A DNA stretch of 64,000 nucleotides from assembly GCF_014205795.1 (NCBI RefSeq), contig NZ_JACHCN010000015.1, positions 55,316 to 119,315 on the forward strand, written 5' to 3'. Position numbers and translations under genes: made by a program. This stretch comes from Rhodanobacter sp. MP7CTX1 (lineage in GTDB: Bacteria > Pseudomonadota > Gammaproteobacteria > Xanthomonadales > Rhodanobacteraceae). The notes beneath the pieces are model-generated. The model worked only from the letters and a program-made list of their open reading frames with translations. It made no database searches and was not told the origin of the DNA. The first letter of the stretch is position 1; each line of letters opens with the position of its first letter. Below are positions 1-9,002 of the stretch, in pieces.

Positions 1-1331
1 CGTTATCAGTTGACGAGGTCCTGGGCTTCGTCGACGAATACTCTCAGAATTTTGGTACGCGATTCCTCTTGATCCTCAACTCGGATCAGTTCTCCGCACC
101 TACCGACAGCGCGCTCTGGGCGACGTTCCGAGAGAAGGTAGTCGAAGAAGAACTTCGTTTCACGCCGACACCTGGGGAGGCGTTTGACATCGCGGTTCCG
201 AACTTGGATAGCCCTTACCGCGCGACGGCCAGGACTGCGGTGGACGCGTGCGGGATCACCAATATCCGGGTCATCCGTCAGGCTTACCGTCTTGTGGTTC
301 GGCTCCTCGGTGCGACTGGGGACATGCCTCTCGCGATACAGGCACGAACTGTTCCATCGATTGTGCTCATTTCTGCTCTTGCAAACAAAGCCATCAAAGA
401 CGGGCCGACTCTGGAGTATGTCGCAGGCTACAACCGAGGTTCTAGCGACTTTGTGAGGCGCTACCTCGGGCAGGAAGGCGATGCGTCAAAAGACAAAGCC
501 GAGGACTCAACGCCGGCCGCATGGAAAGTTCTGCTGTCAAAGCTAGGGATCAATTCTTCGGACGAATTTGAAGAACTGGTTGTTGCCTTCGTTTGCGACG
601 GAAAGCACGACGCAAAGGCGATTGAGGCCATCGTCCAAGGCTACCAACGCAATGAGAATCGCACCGAATCTAGAAATCTCGCGCACGCATTCTTTGAACG
701 TTTCAATTGGGACGTCACAGACTGCGACGACGATCTCGTAGCTGATGCGGTCAAGCTCATCGCCAGAGTCGGCGACCTTGACGCCTACACTGTCACGGCG
801 CTCGGAAAACAAATGGCCGATCTACCTGGCGGTGCCAAACTTGAAGAAGCTTTGATTGATGGTTGGTTGGCTCACTTCGCAACCATCGCCGACAAGGCCG
901 AATTCGGGGAATCACCGTTCCATCAGCCGCTACACCCAAAACTTAAGGCAGCGTTCGACGATGCGCGCGATGCTCGAATTCACAGTGCGACCGTCGTCGA
1001 TGCCATCAAGCACCTTCTTGAGAACGACGGATGGGGCCATCGGGAAGAAGCGGCGATGAGAGCGGCTACGATCAACGATTTCGAGACTGCGATGCGCACG
1101 TTGAAGGGTCGTGATTTCAAGCTTTTCGTACTCAAAAGTTTGGACATTCTCGAGCAGCACGAAATGCACGAGAAACACTTCGGCCAGGCTGGGATGAATT
1201 TCTTGGAAGCATGCCGGCGCATCGTCAGAGCCGAAAGAAATAACCGTTTCGGACGGTTGTTGCAGACGTTGTTCGCAGAGAGCAAAGTTCCAGCGCTTTT
1301 GGCCCAGGGCGGAACTAAAGCCAAGCCCTAG
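1..1331 (+). CDS. C-terminal part of a possible P-loop NTPase (KAP-like); partial
   Basis: The reading frame is open to the left edge, so the N-terminus is missing and the in-frame TTG at 69 is probably internal. At least 440 residues are visible. Near the visible start a hydrophobic stretch, RFLLILNSDQF, is followed by FREKVVEEELRFTP and EAFDIA. This resembles the Walker-B/sensor area of KAP-family and related large NTPases, but no Walker A is present in the visible part. The rest is helical with no motif I recognise. KAP-type NTPases are frequent in anti-phage islands, which would fit the island context. The family assignment is tentative. Confidence 0.45.
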   Translation, partial: LSVDEVLGFVDEYSQNFGTRFLLILNSDQFSAPTDSALWATFREKVVEEELRFTPTPGEAFDIAVPNLDSPYRATARTAVDACGITNIRVIRQAYRLVVRLLGATGDMPLAIQARTVPSIVLISALANKAIKDGPTLEYVAGYNRGSSDFVRRYLGQEGDASKDKAEDSTPAAWKVLLSKLGINSSDEFEELVVAFVCDGKHDAKAIEAIVQGYQRNENRTESRNLAHAFFERFNWDVTDCDDDLVADAVKLIARVGDLDAYTVTALGKQMADLPGGAKLEEALIDGWLAHFATIADKAEFGESPFHQPLHPKLKAAFDDARDARIHSATVVDAIKHLLENDGWGHREEAAMRAATINDFETAMRTLKGRDFKLFVLKSLDILEQHEMHEKHFGQAGMNFLEACRRIVRAERNNRFGRLLQTLFAESKVPALLAQGGTKAKP

Positions 1332-2012
1332 GTATCGAAAGCGGTCGACTGCAATGCAGCGGTACCAGGGTGGCTTGTCCCCGGATCTCTAAGGGGCAGC
1401 CAACCTTCATCGAGAGCACAGGCCTGCGGCGACATCGGCTTCGTTACTCGACTGTACGAGCGTCAGCTTCTGGGCGTCCAAACCCGTACTGCCGATGTCG
1501 GGTATGGGTCGACAAGAGACCTCCAGTTGGATGGTCAACGCGCCTGGCGACGCTGGTCAACTCATCTGCCGGATGTGGTCAGTTGTGATGGCAATGCTTG
1601 GTCATTTACCTGGCAATACGCAATCACGACTGGGGAATGTCTTGCCTTCACCCGGGCCGGAGGATTGATTCCGCGGTTTCCATTGCCTGGTCGCCCCCCC
1701 CAACGGACCAAGGTATGCAGGACCCTCCCCAGTGGTCATCACGCCCCCACTAGCTCGCAACCGTGAGAGGTGACCCCAAAAATGGCGCTATAGCTGGATT
1801 TTTCATCGCGGTACGGTCGCGTCATCTCAGTCATCAGGAAAAAATGAAGTTCCGGCAGCGGCGTGGCGCATGCGGATTGGCGCGGTGCGGTGCGCTATCC
1901 CCTTCTCTATTTTTCCACCAACTTAGAAGCTGGTGATGACATTGATGACATGCCCTCGAAGCCGTGCACTAACTAGCTCTGGTCGTCATCGCAACCTCGA
2001 TGACTTGTGATG
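1332..2012. other. Intergenic stretch without a convincing gene
   Basis: About 680 bases separate the partial NTPase-like gene from the XRE gene. Short open frames of 60-80 codons occur but have no good ribosome binding site, no recognisable domain and unconvincing composition. A short direct repeat, tgatgacat/tgatgacat, lies near 1935-1951. No tRNA, terminator with a T-run or integrase site could be seen. Confidence 0.5.
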
Positions 2013-2444
2013 TCAGCCGCGTACAGGCTTGCGCTTTGCGGGCGGCAACGATGCTACCTTGCTTCGTGTTGTTCCTTCCTTGGTTTTACTGGCAAGTTTC
2101 TTCGTACGTGTTGCTGGCTGCTCTGCTTGACTGTTTGCAACCGTCTTCCGTGCTTGGCGTATACCCGCCTCTATGGCCTTTCCGAACTGTTCCATATCCC
2201 TACCGCAAGCATGTGTCCAGTCCCATAGTTGAAGACCGTCTAGCCGCTTGTAGCCCAGTTCGGCTTGACTGACGAAGTTCTGGCTTCGTCCAAGGCGCTC
2301 CGCAAGGTCGATCTGTGGTAGACCTGCTTCCAATCGCATCTCCCTTAATGTTTCGTGGATCGCCCTGTATTCGGCACGGTAGTGCGACTTCTGGGCAGTC
2401 TTGCTAGGAGCCTTGGGTTTCAACCGCTTCACGATGCCCACCAA
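2013..2444 (-). CDS. XRE-family helix-turn-helix transcriptional regulator
   Basis: A protein of about 140 residues. Residues 30-85 form a Cro/CI-type helix-turn-helix (LREMRLEAGLPQIDLAERLG, then QNFVSQAELGYKRLDGLQL). The last 50 residues are a Lys/Arg/Thr-rich tail likely to bind nucleic acid non-specifically. The open frame begins at a TTG directly after a stop, and an in-frame GTG a few codons later is an equally good start. It is transcribed away from the lipoprotein gene at 2610, and a long palindrome lies between them. A local repressor of island genes is a reasonable inference. Confidence 0.75.
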   Translation of the reverse strand: MVGIVKRLKPKAPSKTAQKSHYRAEYRAIHETLREMRLEAGLPQIDLAERLGRSQNFVSQAELGYKRLDGLQLWDWTHACGRDMEQFGKAIEAGIRQARKTVANSQAEQPATRTKKLASKTKEGTTRSKVASLPPAKRKPVRG

Positions 2445-2464
2445 TCATATGACAGTGGACACAC

Positions 2465-2523
2465 AAGCTATATACGGTGTGGATGTACGCCTACATCGTC
2501 TACACCTAGACGCTATATAGCTT
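2465..2523. promoter_or_regulatory. 59-bp imperfect palindrome between divergent xre and lipoprotein genes
   Basis: The outer arms are AAGCTATATA (2465-2474) and TATATAGCTT (2514-2523), a perfect 10-bp match. The inner arms are GATGTA and TACATC around CGCC. Between them GGTGT faces ACACC with small bulges. The stretch is visibly richer in A/T than its surroundings and sits in a divergent promoter region. It could be an operator for the neighbouring XRE protein, a replication-related site for the primase, or a cruciform-type element. Only the palindrome itself is directly observed. Confidence 0.7.
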
Positions 2524-2609
2524 CAAACTCTGACCTAGAGTACGCTCTCAGGCGTTGTGCATTTCGTAATTAGTGGATTACACACACTAGCAATCTAGGG
2601 AGGGACGCC

Positions 2610-3065
2610 ATGCATAAGGTCATCGCATTGATTATGACAGGGGCACTTTTGGCGAGCTGCGCCACGGTGCCAGCAGATCGTGTATATAACGCTCGTATTT
2701 ACAATCTATCGACTGGGGAAGTTGTTCCTGCAGTTGGCCATACGGACAGAGCTGGTAAGAGCGTGGTGACGGCCGGGCCCACCCTGTCTGGGGAAACCTT
2801 CATCGGCGAAGCTACATCCATTCAAAATGCCGTCCAAACTTCATCGTATGGTGGTTCGTCAATTTCTAATCCTGGCGTGCCCTACAGCACCTATGTGAGT
2901 AGTTCCAGCTATGCAGTTTCTCGCCCGGGATATCAGAGCGGAACTGCGATACTCGTGGGCAACAAGGGGACGGTGATGGATATCGTTTACCAAGTGAACC
3001 TTACCGGGACCGGGCAAGGTGAAGGCAGGGACAATAAAGGTGTCACCTACCGAATTCAATTTTGA
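2610..3065 (+). CDS. Small exported lipoprotein of unknown function
   Basis: A 151-residue protein. The start ATG is preceded by AGGGAGGG at good distance. The N-terminus is a type II signal peptide with lipobox LLASC, so Cys17 should be lipidated. The mature part is rich in Ser, Gly and Thr, with a Ser/Tyr segment at about residues 75-105. No domain is recognised. It lies inside the island, divergent from the XRE gene and ahead of another exported protein, which suggests envelope-directed cargo such as receptor masking or surface modification. That role is inference only. Confidence 0.75.
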   Translation: MHKVIALIMTGALLASCATVPADRVYNARIYNLSTGEVVPAVGHTDRAGKSVVTAGPTLSGETFIGEATSIQNAVQTSSYGGSSISNPGVPYSTYVSSSSYAVSRPGYQSGTAILVGNKGTVMDIVYQVNLTGTGQGEGRDNKGVTYRIQF

Positions 3066-3238
3066 CCTGCGCAATGCGAGTGCCGGTCAACAGAGCGGCA
3101 ATTTCGGTGTCGCGTGGCCCAGATCACACGAAGCACAACAACCGGACGAGTAAGCCGAACGTGAACCCATACACCGGAAGAGCAGGGACAGAAGACCCGT
3201 CTGCCTCGCCGAGCCATTGAATTGGAGGGGGAGGCCTT

Positions 3239-4306
3239 ATGAGCAGATTGATTTACGCAGTCTCCATGACGGCGTTGTTAGTCATGAGCAATGCAAAGGC
3301 CCAAGACGCAGACGCCTATCAGCGCTACCTCAGAACGGGTCAAATCGTGCTGCCTCAAGCGCCTCAGGCGCCTCAGCCTACCTTCGACCAGCTCAGTAAC
3401 AATCTCGCCACGTATCAGGGTCGACCACTTGACGATGCTATCGACAACTTCGGTCCCCCCGCTGCTCAGCAGGTGATCGCGGAGCACAGGGTTTACATTT
3501 GGGCAGAGCACAGCACGCAAGAGATCCCTGTGCCCGGTATTGCCATTACGGACGGCACTGTCGGGGACCAACCATTCTCCGCCACCACCTACGGCGGAGG
3601 CGGCACGGCTAGCATGACTGCGCATTGCAAGCTCACAATGGAAGTAGACGATCGGCAAATCGTCAAGCGTGTCTGGTACGACGGCAACATGGCGGGATGC
3701 AGCCAATTCATGACGCCGGCAGTTGAGTCATCGGCACAAGCTCCCGCCGAACCCGCACGCCCGACGTTTGCTGAAGTGGTGAAGCAACAGGAGGCAACCA
3801 ACGGGAGCAAGCCGCTGGATGAGGCGACCCTGGACTCCCTTTACAAGCAGGTGCGCTCGCAGGAAGCCCCATACGTCTACGCGGCCTACCGCAACAACAA
3901 AGCGTCGTCTGAAGCCGAGCTGGCTTCAATGGACTCGGCGTACAGCCAGTTCAAAACGGGATACCTGAAGCACCATCCTGCTTTCGTTTCCACTACACAA
4001 AGCTTGAACCGAGATACCGTGTCGCAGCCTACCCAAGCCGAGCAGAAATTCAATCAGGCGTTGACCGTTGGCAACCTAGAGCAGGCTGACGACATGCTCG
4101 CAAGCCTATCCGAGCCGGCACCCGGCGATGCGGCGCAGAGCGCACCGAGTGGTCGACTGACGAGCGCATGGCTCGATCGGGCCGAACAGCAACTGGCGAG
4201 CGGTGATCGCATCGGTGCCATGCAATCGCTGGATAAGGCGCGCAAGCTGGCGCCGAATCAGCCGCGCGTGCTCGATCTCACTGCACGGCTGCAGGGCAGC
4301 CCGTGA
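3239..4306 (+). CDS. Exported protein with C-terminal TPR-like helices, unknown function
   Basis: A 355-residue protein with a GGAGGGGG ribosome binding site and a Sec signal peptide ending at about NAKA-QD (residue 21). Residues 55-165 hold a compact region with two cysteines (HCK and AGC). The middle is a helical stretch with Pro/Ala linkers. The C-terminal 40 residues (WLDRAEQQLASGDRIGAMQS, then LDKARKLAPN) look like one TPR repeat. No enzymatic motif is seen. It lies tail to tail with the primase gene. Function unknown. Confidence 0.7.
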   Translation: MSRLIYAVSMTALLVMSNAKAQDADAYQRYLRTGQIVLPQAPQAPQPTFDQLSNNLATYQGRPLDDAIDNFGPPAAQQVIAEHRVYIWAEHSTQEIPVPGIAITDGTVGDQPFSATTYGGGGTASMTAHCKLTMEVDDRQIVKRVWYDGNMAGCSQFMTPAVESSAQAPAEPARPTFAEVVKQQEATNGSKPLDEATLDSLYKQVRSQEAPYVYAAYRNNKASSEAELASMDSAYSQFKTGYLKHHPAFVSTTQSLNRDTVSQPTQAEQKFNQALTVGNLEQADDMLASLSEPAPGDAAQSAPSGRLTSAWLDRAEQQLASGDRIGAMQSLDKARKLAPNQPRVLDLTARLQGSP

Positions 4307-4355
4307 GCGGCCTGTTGCCTTCATCAGGTGCGCTCAGCGTCCGGAATCCGCCGAT

Positions 4356-6803
4356 CTATAGCCTTCTGTTCCTGACGACAGTCTCATCGTAGTGGGCATA
4401 CAGAGCCGTTGGTCCGGCCTCCTTCCAGCTATTGATGTTGCGTAGGACGACGACACGTTTCTGTTGGATGATTCCTCTTTGACGTCGCTGTGCGAGCACG
4501 CAGTAAGCGCCGTCGCCCATACTAAGTAGCTCTTGATGTATGGCCCTATCGGATGGCTGCGGTTGGTATTCGCTCCCCAGCAGCAGCTTTACATCGGACA
4601 CGGCCACGGCATCGCCGGAGAAGGGCCAATTACGCGCGCCCGACTCGTCATGCATAAGCTGCGCCCAGTCTCCGCGTCCGGCTTCCATCATGGCGCGCTT
4701 GGCTGCCGTCTGCGGTGGTGCCGCGTGGGGATCGAAGCTATCCGCGTCCTTTCCAAATCGCAGGACAAGCCAAAGTAAAGCACCCGGCCTGTTGTTGATT
4801 AGCGCATACACATGCTCAGCAAGCTCAGTCGGCATCCGCGGAGCGTCCGTCATGATCACGTCATAGCGCCGATCCCGACCATTGAACACGGCTGCATCTG
4901 CATAGTTGCTACTAGCGAAGATCGTGGTGCAATTCTCGACGTTCCGGCCGTCCTTGCCTTTTCTGACAACGGGAATGTAGTCGTCTGTTATCAGTGGCTT
5001 CAGATTGTTGGCCTGCGTCTGAGCGTCCTTCCTGCTACCGAGCCATAGCTCTGGAAATACGAGTATGCGCGCGCCCTGTGCGTAGCCGTTGAACTCCGAA
5101 CTCAGCTCCCGTGTCTCTACGCTACGGACGTTGGCATCCCCGAACAACACTCTGGGAATCGCGCACGTAATTGTGCTTTTTCCGCACCCCTCAGCCTTCC
5201 CTATAAGCAACGTGGCGTGGCGTATCCTTGTCGAGGGATTCGCAAACAGGAAGGCGAGCTTCGTGGTTATCCTCTTGATGCCCGCTTTAGTTTCGTCATT
5301 GCCCCCGCCAAGATGCTTCACAAAGGCTGCAAATATCTGCGCCTCTTCCAACGTCGGCTTGGTCGGCACGATGAGATGCGGTTGCCATGAGTTCGCAAAC
5401 TTCCGCCGGTCATGGCTCACATATGTGCGCGCTGCGCCGGGCTTGTAACCGATATGATCCACGATCAACCCCGCACCGCCCTTCAACAGACCGCTGGCCG
5501 TTATTTGCGGCCGTGTAATGGGCATCCGGCGCGCCAGAGATGTGTCTAGAGCTTCTTTCGACACTAGAAGGCCGTCCAGAAGATATTGACTTTCGGCTTT
5601 GACGAAGATGACATTTTCGTCCAGATAGGCCCTCATCTGCGCCTTGGTGTGTCGCTCACCATTGACGTCCTGCGCATCAACGACAGCGTGGAATGCAGCT
5701 TGACCATCAGCGCTGTTGCGCAGCAAATCGGATGACCAGCCAGCATCTTTTGCGCGAATGATAAGTGCGCCCACCCCTGACCTATTGAGCCCATCCCATC
5801 GACGCCGGTGCTCCTCTTCAGGGCACTCGCGCCAACTCACCGCGCCACCTTCAGTGCTTTGCGACCATTGCACCCACAGATTGAAAAGCGCATCACGTGG
5901 CATTTGTTCCACGCCTGCTAGCGCGCCACCTACAGCAATCCATTGCGCACGATCAGTCACACATTCGGCTGGCAGCGCTGCCAGCATTGTTCGCAGCGCC
6001 TGCAGCTTTATGTCTGCCGTGAGATCGTCGAACCAATGCCGAGGCTGTGCAGGCGCAAGAGCAATTCCTCTTACGCTGGGAGTAGTCGGGGGCCTTGAGC
6101 CGTCAATCACCTGCCCACCACCGAGGACCCGATCACAAGCTGCCTCGAAGGCCTCCAAGGTCAAGCTGCCAAAATCGTTCCATATGCCTTCCACTGGCCG
6201 CCCACTCGCGCCATATTTCAGTTTCCTGTTGATAGTGCCCACTGGTCGAAGCAGAGATGTCGGGTCTGCCGTGCGCGAAGGATCCGCCAACAAGCCCGCA
6301 ATTTTGGTAGCGTCTTTGAACTTGAAGGCAATGCGCTCCCATTCACTACATGTCGCATGTTCGCTCAAGGACCAATAGACATGCAGACCGCCACCGCTAT
6401 GTACGAGGTAGCCATAGGGCTCACCGAACGCTTTCTCAAACTGCGCCAGTGCTTCCTTAGCCTCTTCAATCGTGCGATAGGCCTTTCCAAGCTTGCCCGG
6501 GTCCACGTCAATGTCGAGAAAGAATGCGGTCAAATAGGCGACGTTCGCCCGCTTCCTGCCCCAACGTTCCCCACCCTCTGCCTCTGCCTCTGCCTTCGTT
6601 GCGTCATGGCGATGCGCGTACGACGCAACGGCATGCCATACCTCGACTCCGTAGGCGTTTAGCTCCTCGATCCTTGCAGCCATCCTTTTGAGACTATCGA
6701 ATGACTCATGCACCATACCGGTGTCACACCGATACATGATCATCCAGTAGGGACCTTGCGCCGGCAGGAAGTCCGTGAGGAAGGTTCCTGATCCTGATGT
6801 CAT
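4356..6803 (-). CDS. Primase-helicase of satellite/phage type (AEP primase plus SF3-like helicase)
   Basis: An 815-residue replication protein. The N-terminal half is an archaeo-eukaryotic type primase: FFLDIDVD (D97, D99) supplies the metal-binding acidic pair and SGGGLHVYW (136-144) the conserved His region. A PriCT-like helical segment follows at about 265-345. The C-terminal part carries Walker A GKAEGCGKST (535-544), an FPELW Walker B-like motif and ASSN sensor residues, typical of D5/DUF5906 helicases. I chose the MTSGS start because its ATG overlaps the alpA stop codon as ATGA, whereas the longer frame start would overlap alpA by 40 bases. It probably replicates the excised element. 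Confidence 0.9.
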   Translation of the reverse strand: MTSGSGTFLTDFLPAQGPYWMIMYRCDTGMVHESFDSLKRMAARIEELNAYGVEVWHAVASYAHRHDATKAEAEAEGGERWGRKRANVAYLTAFFLDIDVDPGKLGKAYRTIEEAKEALAQFEKAFGEPYGYLVHSGGGLHVYWSLSEHATCSEWERIAFKFKDATKIAGLLADPSRTADPTSLLRPVGTINRKLKYGASGRPVEGIWNDFGSLTLEAFEAACDRVLGGGQVIDGSRPPTTPSVRGIALAPAQPRHWFDDLTADIKLQALRTMLAALPAECVTDRAQWIAVGGALAGVEQMPRDALFNLWVQWSQSTEGGAVSWRECPEEEHRRRWDGLNRSGVGALIIRAKDAGWSSDLLRNSADGQAAFHAVVDAQDVNGERHTKAQMRAYLDENVIFVKAESQYLLDGLLVSKEALDTSLARRMPITRPQITASGLLKGGAGLIVDHIGYKPGAARTYVSHDRRKFANSWQPHLIVPTKPTLEEAQIFAAFVKHLGGGNDETKAGIKRITTKLAFLFANPSTRIRHATLLIGKAEGCGKSTITCAIPRVLFGDANVRSVETRELSSEFNGYAQGARILVFPELWLGSRKDAQTQANNLKPLITDDYIPVVRKGKDGRNVENCTTIFASSNYADAAVFNGRDRRYDVIMTDAPRMPTELAEHVYALINNRPGALLWLVLRFGKDADSFDPHAAPPQTAAKRAMMEAGRGDWAQLMHDESGARNWPFSGDAVAVSDVKLLLGSEYQPQPSDRAIHQELLSMGDGAYCVLAQRRQRGIIQQKRVVVLRNINSWKEAGPTALYAHYDETVVRNRRL

Positions 6804-7048
6804 CGCGACACCACCTTCGCATCGCGTTTTGCAACGCATTCGGGGATGGCCTTGTTTTCACGGGAGCTACGAATGCGCTCCTCGATAAACTGCGTAACCT
6901 CCTGTTCAATCCAGGCGGAGGCCCGTCGCCCAAGCTTTACCGGGCGCAAAGCTCCCTCTTTAGAGGCAATTTCGTACAAGCCGGAGCGACTGAGCCCCGT
7001 CCGGGCGAGCACGTCGCGGAGCCGTAGCAAGCGGATAGTGTTTTCCAT
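6800..7048 (-). CDS. AlpA-family regulatory protein
   Basis: An 82-residue protein starting at MENTIRLLRLRDVL with an AGGA ribosome binding site eight bases upstream. It has the AlpA/MerR-like winged helix pattern: LRLRDVLARTGLSRSGLYE, then PVKLGRRASAWIEQEVTQFI. AlpA proteins activate integrase or excision and replication genes of satellites such as P4 and CP4-57. The stop codon overlaps the primase start by 4 bases (ATGA), so the two are translationally coupled. The longer upstream reading frame is not needed. Confidence 0.88.
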   Translation of the reverse strand: MENTIRLLRLRDVLARTGLSRSGLYEIASKEGALRPVKLGRRASAWIEQEVTQFIEERIRSSRENKAIPECVAKRDAKVVSR

Positions 7049-7114
7049 CGTTAGTCCTAAGCCGTTGTCTGTCGCGGCCGGATGGCCGTGGCGGCAGCAA
7101 GTCACTGCAGGGCA

Positions 7115-7126
7115 ATAGTTGACTAT
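7115..7126. promoter_or_regulatory. Short palindrome upstream of alpA (candidate operator)
   Basis: ATAGT-TG-ACTAT is a 12-bp near-perfect palindrome about 65 bases upstream of the alpA start. Position and symmetry suit a regulator site. No binding protein can be inferred and the site is short, so this is weak evidence. Confidence 0.3.
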
Positions 7127-7159
7127 CCGAAGGCAGGTCGAAACGTAGGTAAATGACCT

Positions 7160-7675
7160 CTATTTTTTCTCCCTTGACTTTCGTTCTGACGGCACTTCAG
7201 GTGGTTCACACAGAAGGTCATCAGTCAAACCGAACGCACCCTTTCGCGCTCTGCGTGACGCTTTCCATATGCGCTCTACTGTGTCCTCTGTAACACCGTG
7301 CTCTGTGGCGACCGAGCCAAATGCCCCCTGATTCGCCCGATTATCTCGCAAGGGTTGCCCCGCAAGCCGCGCCAAATAGACATCGAATGCAATCGCAAAG
7401 TCACGCTGCGCGTTCTTGCTGTGTGGTGGCCGCCCTATAGAAACAGCAAGCCCCAGTGCCTTTCCTGCGTTCTTTGGGTCGGCGATGCACTGCCTCAAAG
7501 CCTCTGCCAAATAGTCAGCGAGTGGGGGCAGCAGCGACGCACCTTTACTTAGCTTCTCGATTGCAGTGCCGATTACCAGGTGTCCAGAAAATGCGCAGCC
7601 TTTTTTGGCAGACGCACATGCCTCCGTTATGAGAGCTGGCAGATCTGGATCCCAGTCTTGAGCAAGCTTCTTCAT
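7160..7675 (-). CDS. Hypothetical protein coupled to the integrase gene
   Basis: A 171-residue protein beginning MKKLAQDWDP. Its ATG overlaps the integrase TGA by 4 bases, which fixes the start and suggests translation with the integrase. It is mainly helical. The segment near residues 135-152 (EHGVTEDTVERIWKASRRAR) resembles a DNA-binding helix pair. No family was recognised. Position directly behind an integrase suggests a role in recombination directionality or element maintenance, but nothing in the sequence proves it. Confidence 0.65.
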   Translation of the reverse strand: MKKLAQDWDPDLPALITEACASAKKGCAFSGHLVIGTAIEKLSKGASLLPPLADYLAEALRQCIADPKNAGKALGLAVSIGRPPHSKNAQRDFAIAFDVYLARLAGQPLRDNRANQGAFGSVATEHGVTEDTVERIWKASRRARKGAFGLTDDLLCEPPEVPSERKSREKK

Positions 7676-8892
7676 ACCTGCGATCGCTTGAAAGCGACCA
7701 CCACCGCGCCGCCAGCGCGAAGGCCGTCCAGATAGTCCGCCCATGCCTGCAACATTCGGATACGTTCGTCCAGATACTGCGCACGGTTATAGGCGGCGCG
7801 CACCTTGTTCTTCTCGACGTGGGCTAGCTGCCGTTCAATGACGTCCGGTGCCCAGCCAATTTCATTGAGCCGAGTTGATGCCATCGCGCGGAAACCGTGC
7901 GCGGTCATGGTGTTCTTGTCAAAGCCCAGACGACGCAGAGCCGCATTGATTGTTCCGTCTGACAACGGGCGGCTGGCGCTGCGCTCACCTGGGAAAACGT
8001 ATTTCCCGCGCCCGGTTAGCGGATGCAGCTCGCGCAGGATTGCCACGGCCTGACTTGAAAGGTGAACGAGATGCTCTGCACGCATTTTCATTTTCGCGGC
8101 AGGGATGTTCCACCGCGCACCGTCAAGATCAATCTCTGTCCACTCAGCTTGCCGCAATTCGCCCGGGCGTACGAACACAAGTGGGGATAGCTTCATCGCG
8201 CAGCGTACGACAAAGCTGCCGGTATAGCCGTCGATGGCTCGCAGTAACTCACCCATCTTGAGCGGATCAGTGATGGCGGCGCGAGACGTGGATACCACGG
8301 GCGCTAGCGCGCCACGCAGAGCAGCAGTTGGGTCGTTTTGCGCGCGACCTGTTGCTATCGCGTAGCGGAATATCTGACTGCATCGCTGCTTTGTACGGTG
8401 CGCGGTTTCATGGGCGCCGCGCTCCTCGATACGTCGCAGTAGCTTCAACATCTCCGGCGCGTCAATCTCAGTCACGGGGCGGTTGCCGATCCATGGATTC
8501 ACCAGATCGTTAAACGTCCATTGCGCCTTTTCCAGCGTAGCCGGCGCCATGCGTGCTGCCTGCCGTGCGAGCCACTCCTCGGCAATGACAGCGAAGCTGT
8601 TCGCGTCGCGTTCCTCACCAGCGGCCTTTACGGCCTTGCGCTGCTCGCCGGGATCGACGCCAGCAGCAAGCAGTTTACGGGCAGCCTCGCGCTTGTCGCG
8701 GGCATCACGCAGGCCGGTATCCGGATACGTGCCCATGCTCAAAGTCTTGCGCTTGCCTGCGTAGCGGTAATCCCAGCGCCACCACAGCGAGCCATTTGGG
8801 TTCAACAGCAGGTAGAGACCCCGTTCGTCGCTGAGCCTGCGCGGACTGGTGTCGGGCTTGGCTTTTCGTATGGCAGTGTCGGTAAGTGGCAC
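7672..8892 (-). CDS. Tyrosine-type site-specific integrase (arm-binding N-terminal domain)
   Basis: A P4/phage-type integrase of about 406 residues. The N-terminus (PLTDTAIRKAKP, then DERGLYLLL and GSLWWRWDYRYAGKRKTLS) is the DUF4102 arm-DNA binding domain. A SAM-like core-binding domain follows, and the C-terminal catalytic domain has Arg in FVRPGELR, Lys in KMKMR, His/Arg in TAHGFRAMAS, His in QLAHVEKNKV and the Tyr nucleophile in AAYNRAQY. I prefer the GTG at 8892 (VPLTDTA), which has AAGAGGG upstream. The frame is open to a GTG at 8958, but that would bury the repeats at 8908-8966. It integrates into the adjacent tRNA-Thr 3' end. Confidence 0.93.
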   Translation of the reverse strand: MPLTDTAIRKAKPDTSPRRLSDERGLYLLLNPNGSLWWRWDYRYAGKRKTLSMGTYPDTGLRDARDKREAARKLLAAGVDPGEQRKAVKAAGEERDANSFAVIAEEWLARQAARMAPATLEKAQWTFNDLVNPWIGNRPVTEIDAPEMLKLLRRIEERGAHETAHRTKQRCSQIFRYAIATGRAQNDPTAALRGALAPVVSTSRAAITDPLKMGELLRAIDGYTGSFVVRCAMKLSPLVFVRPGELRQAEWTEIDLDGARWNIPAAKMKMRAEHLVHLSSQAVAILRELHPLTGRGKYVFPGERSASRPLSDGTINAALRRLGFDKNTMTAHGFRAMASTRLNEIGWAPDVIERQLAHVEKNKVRAAYNRAQYLDERIRMLQAWADYLDGLRAGGAVVVAFKRSQV

Positions 8893-8907
8893 GGCGGCAA
8901 CCCTCTT

Positions 8908-8966
8908 GACAGTAACTGCTTTGGGGAAAACCCCTGTTACTGTCGAAGTTACCGCCACTTACTGTC
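8908..8966. repeat. Three copies of GACAGTAA upstream of integrase (candidate arm-type or operator sites)
   Basis: GACAGTAAC (8908-8916) is inverted relative to GTTACTGTC (8936-8944), with a nested GGGG-AAAA-CCCC hairpin between them. A third copy, CTTACTGTC, follows at 8958-8966 as a direct repeat of the second. They lie between the chosen integrase start and the tRNA, where arm-type sites and the integrase promoter are expected. The role is inference. Confidence 0.6.
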
Positions 8967-9002
8967 GGATTGCAATGGATGTTTCCGGACAGCCTCGGGC
9001 AC

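Noticed and set aside
1370..1766. Two overlapping small ORFs in the island
   Set aside because: No ribosome binding site, no domain, Pro/Arg-rich as expected from GC-rich non-coding sequence.
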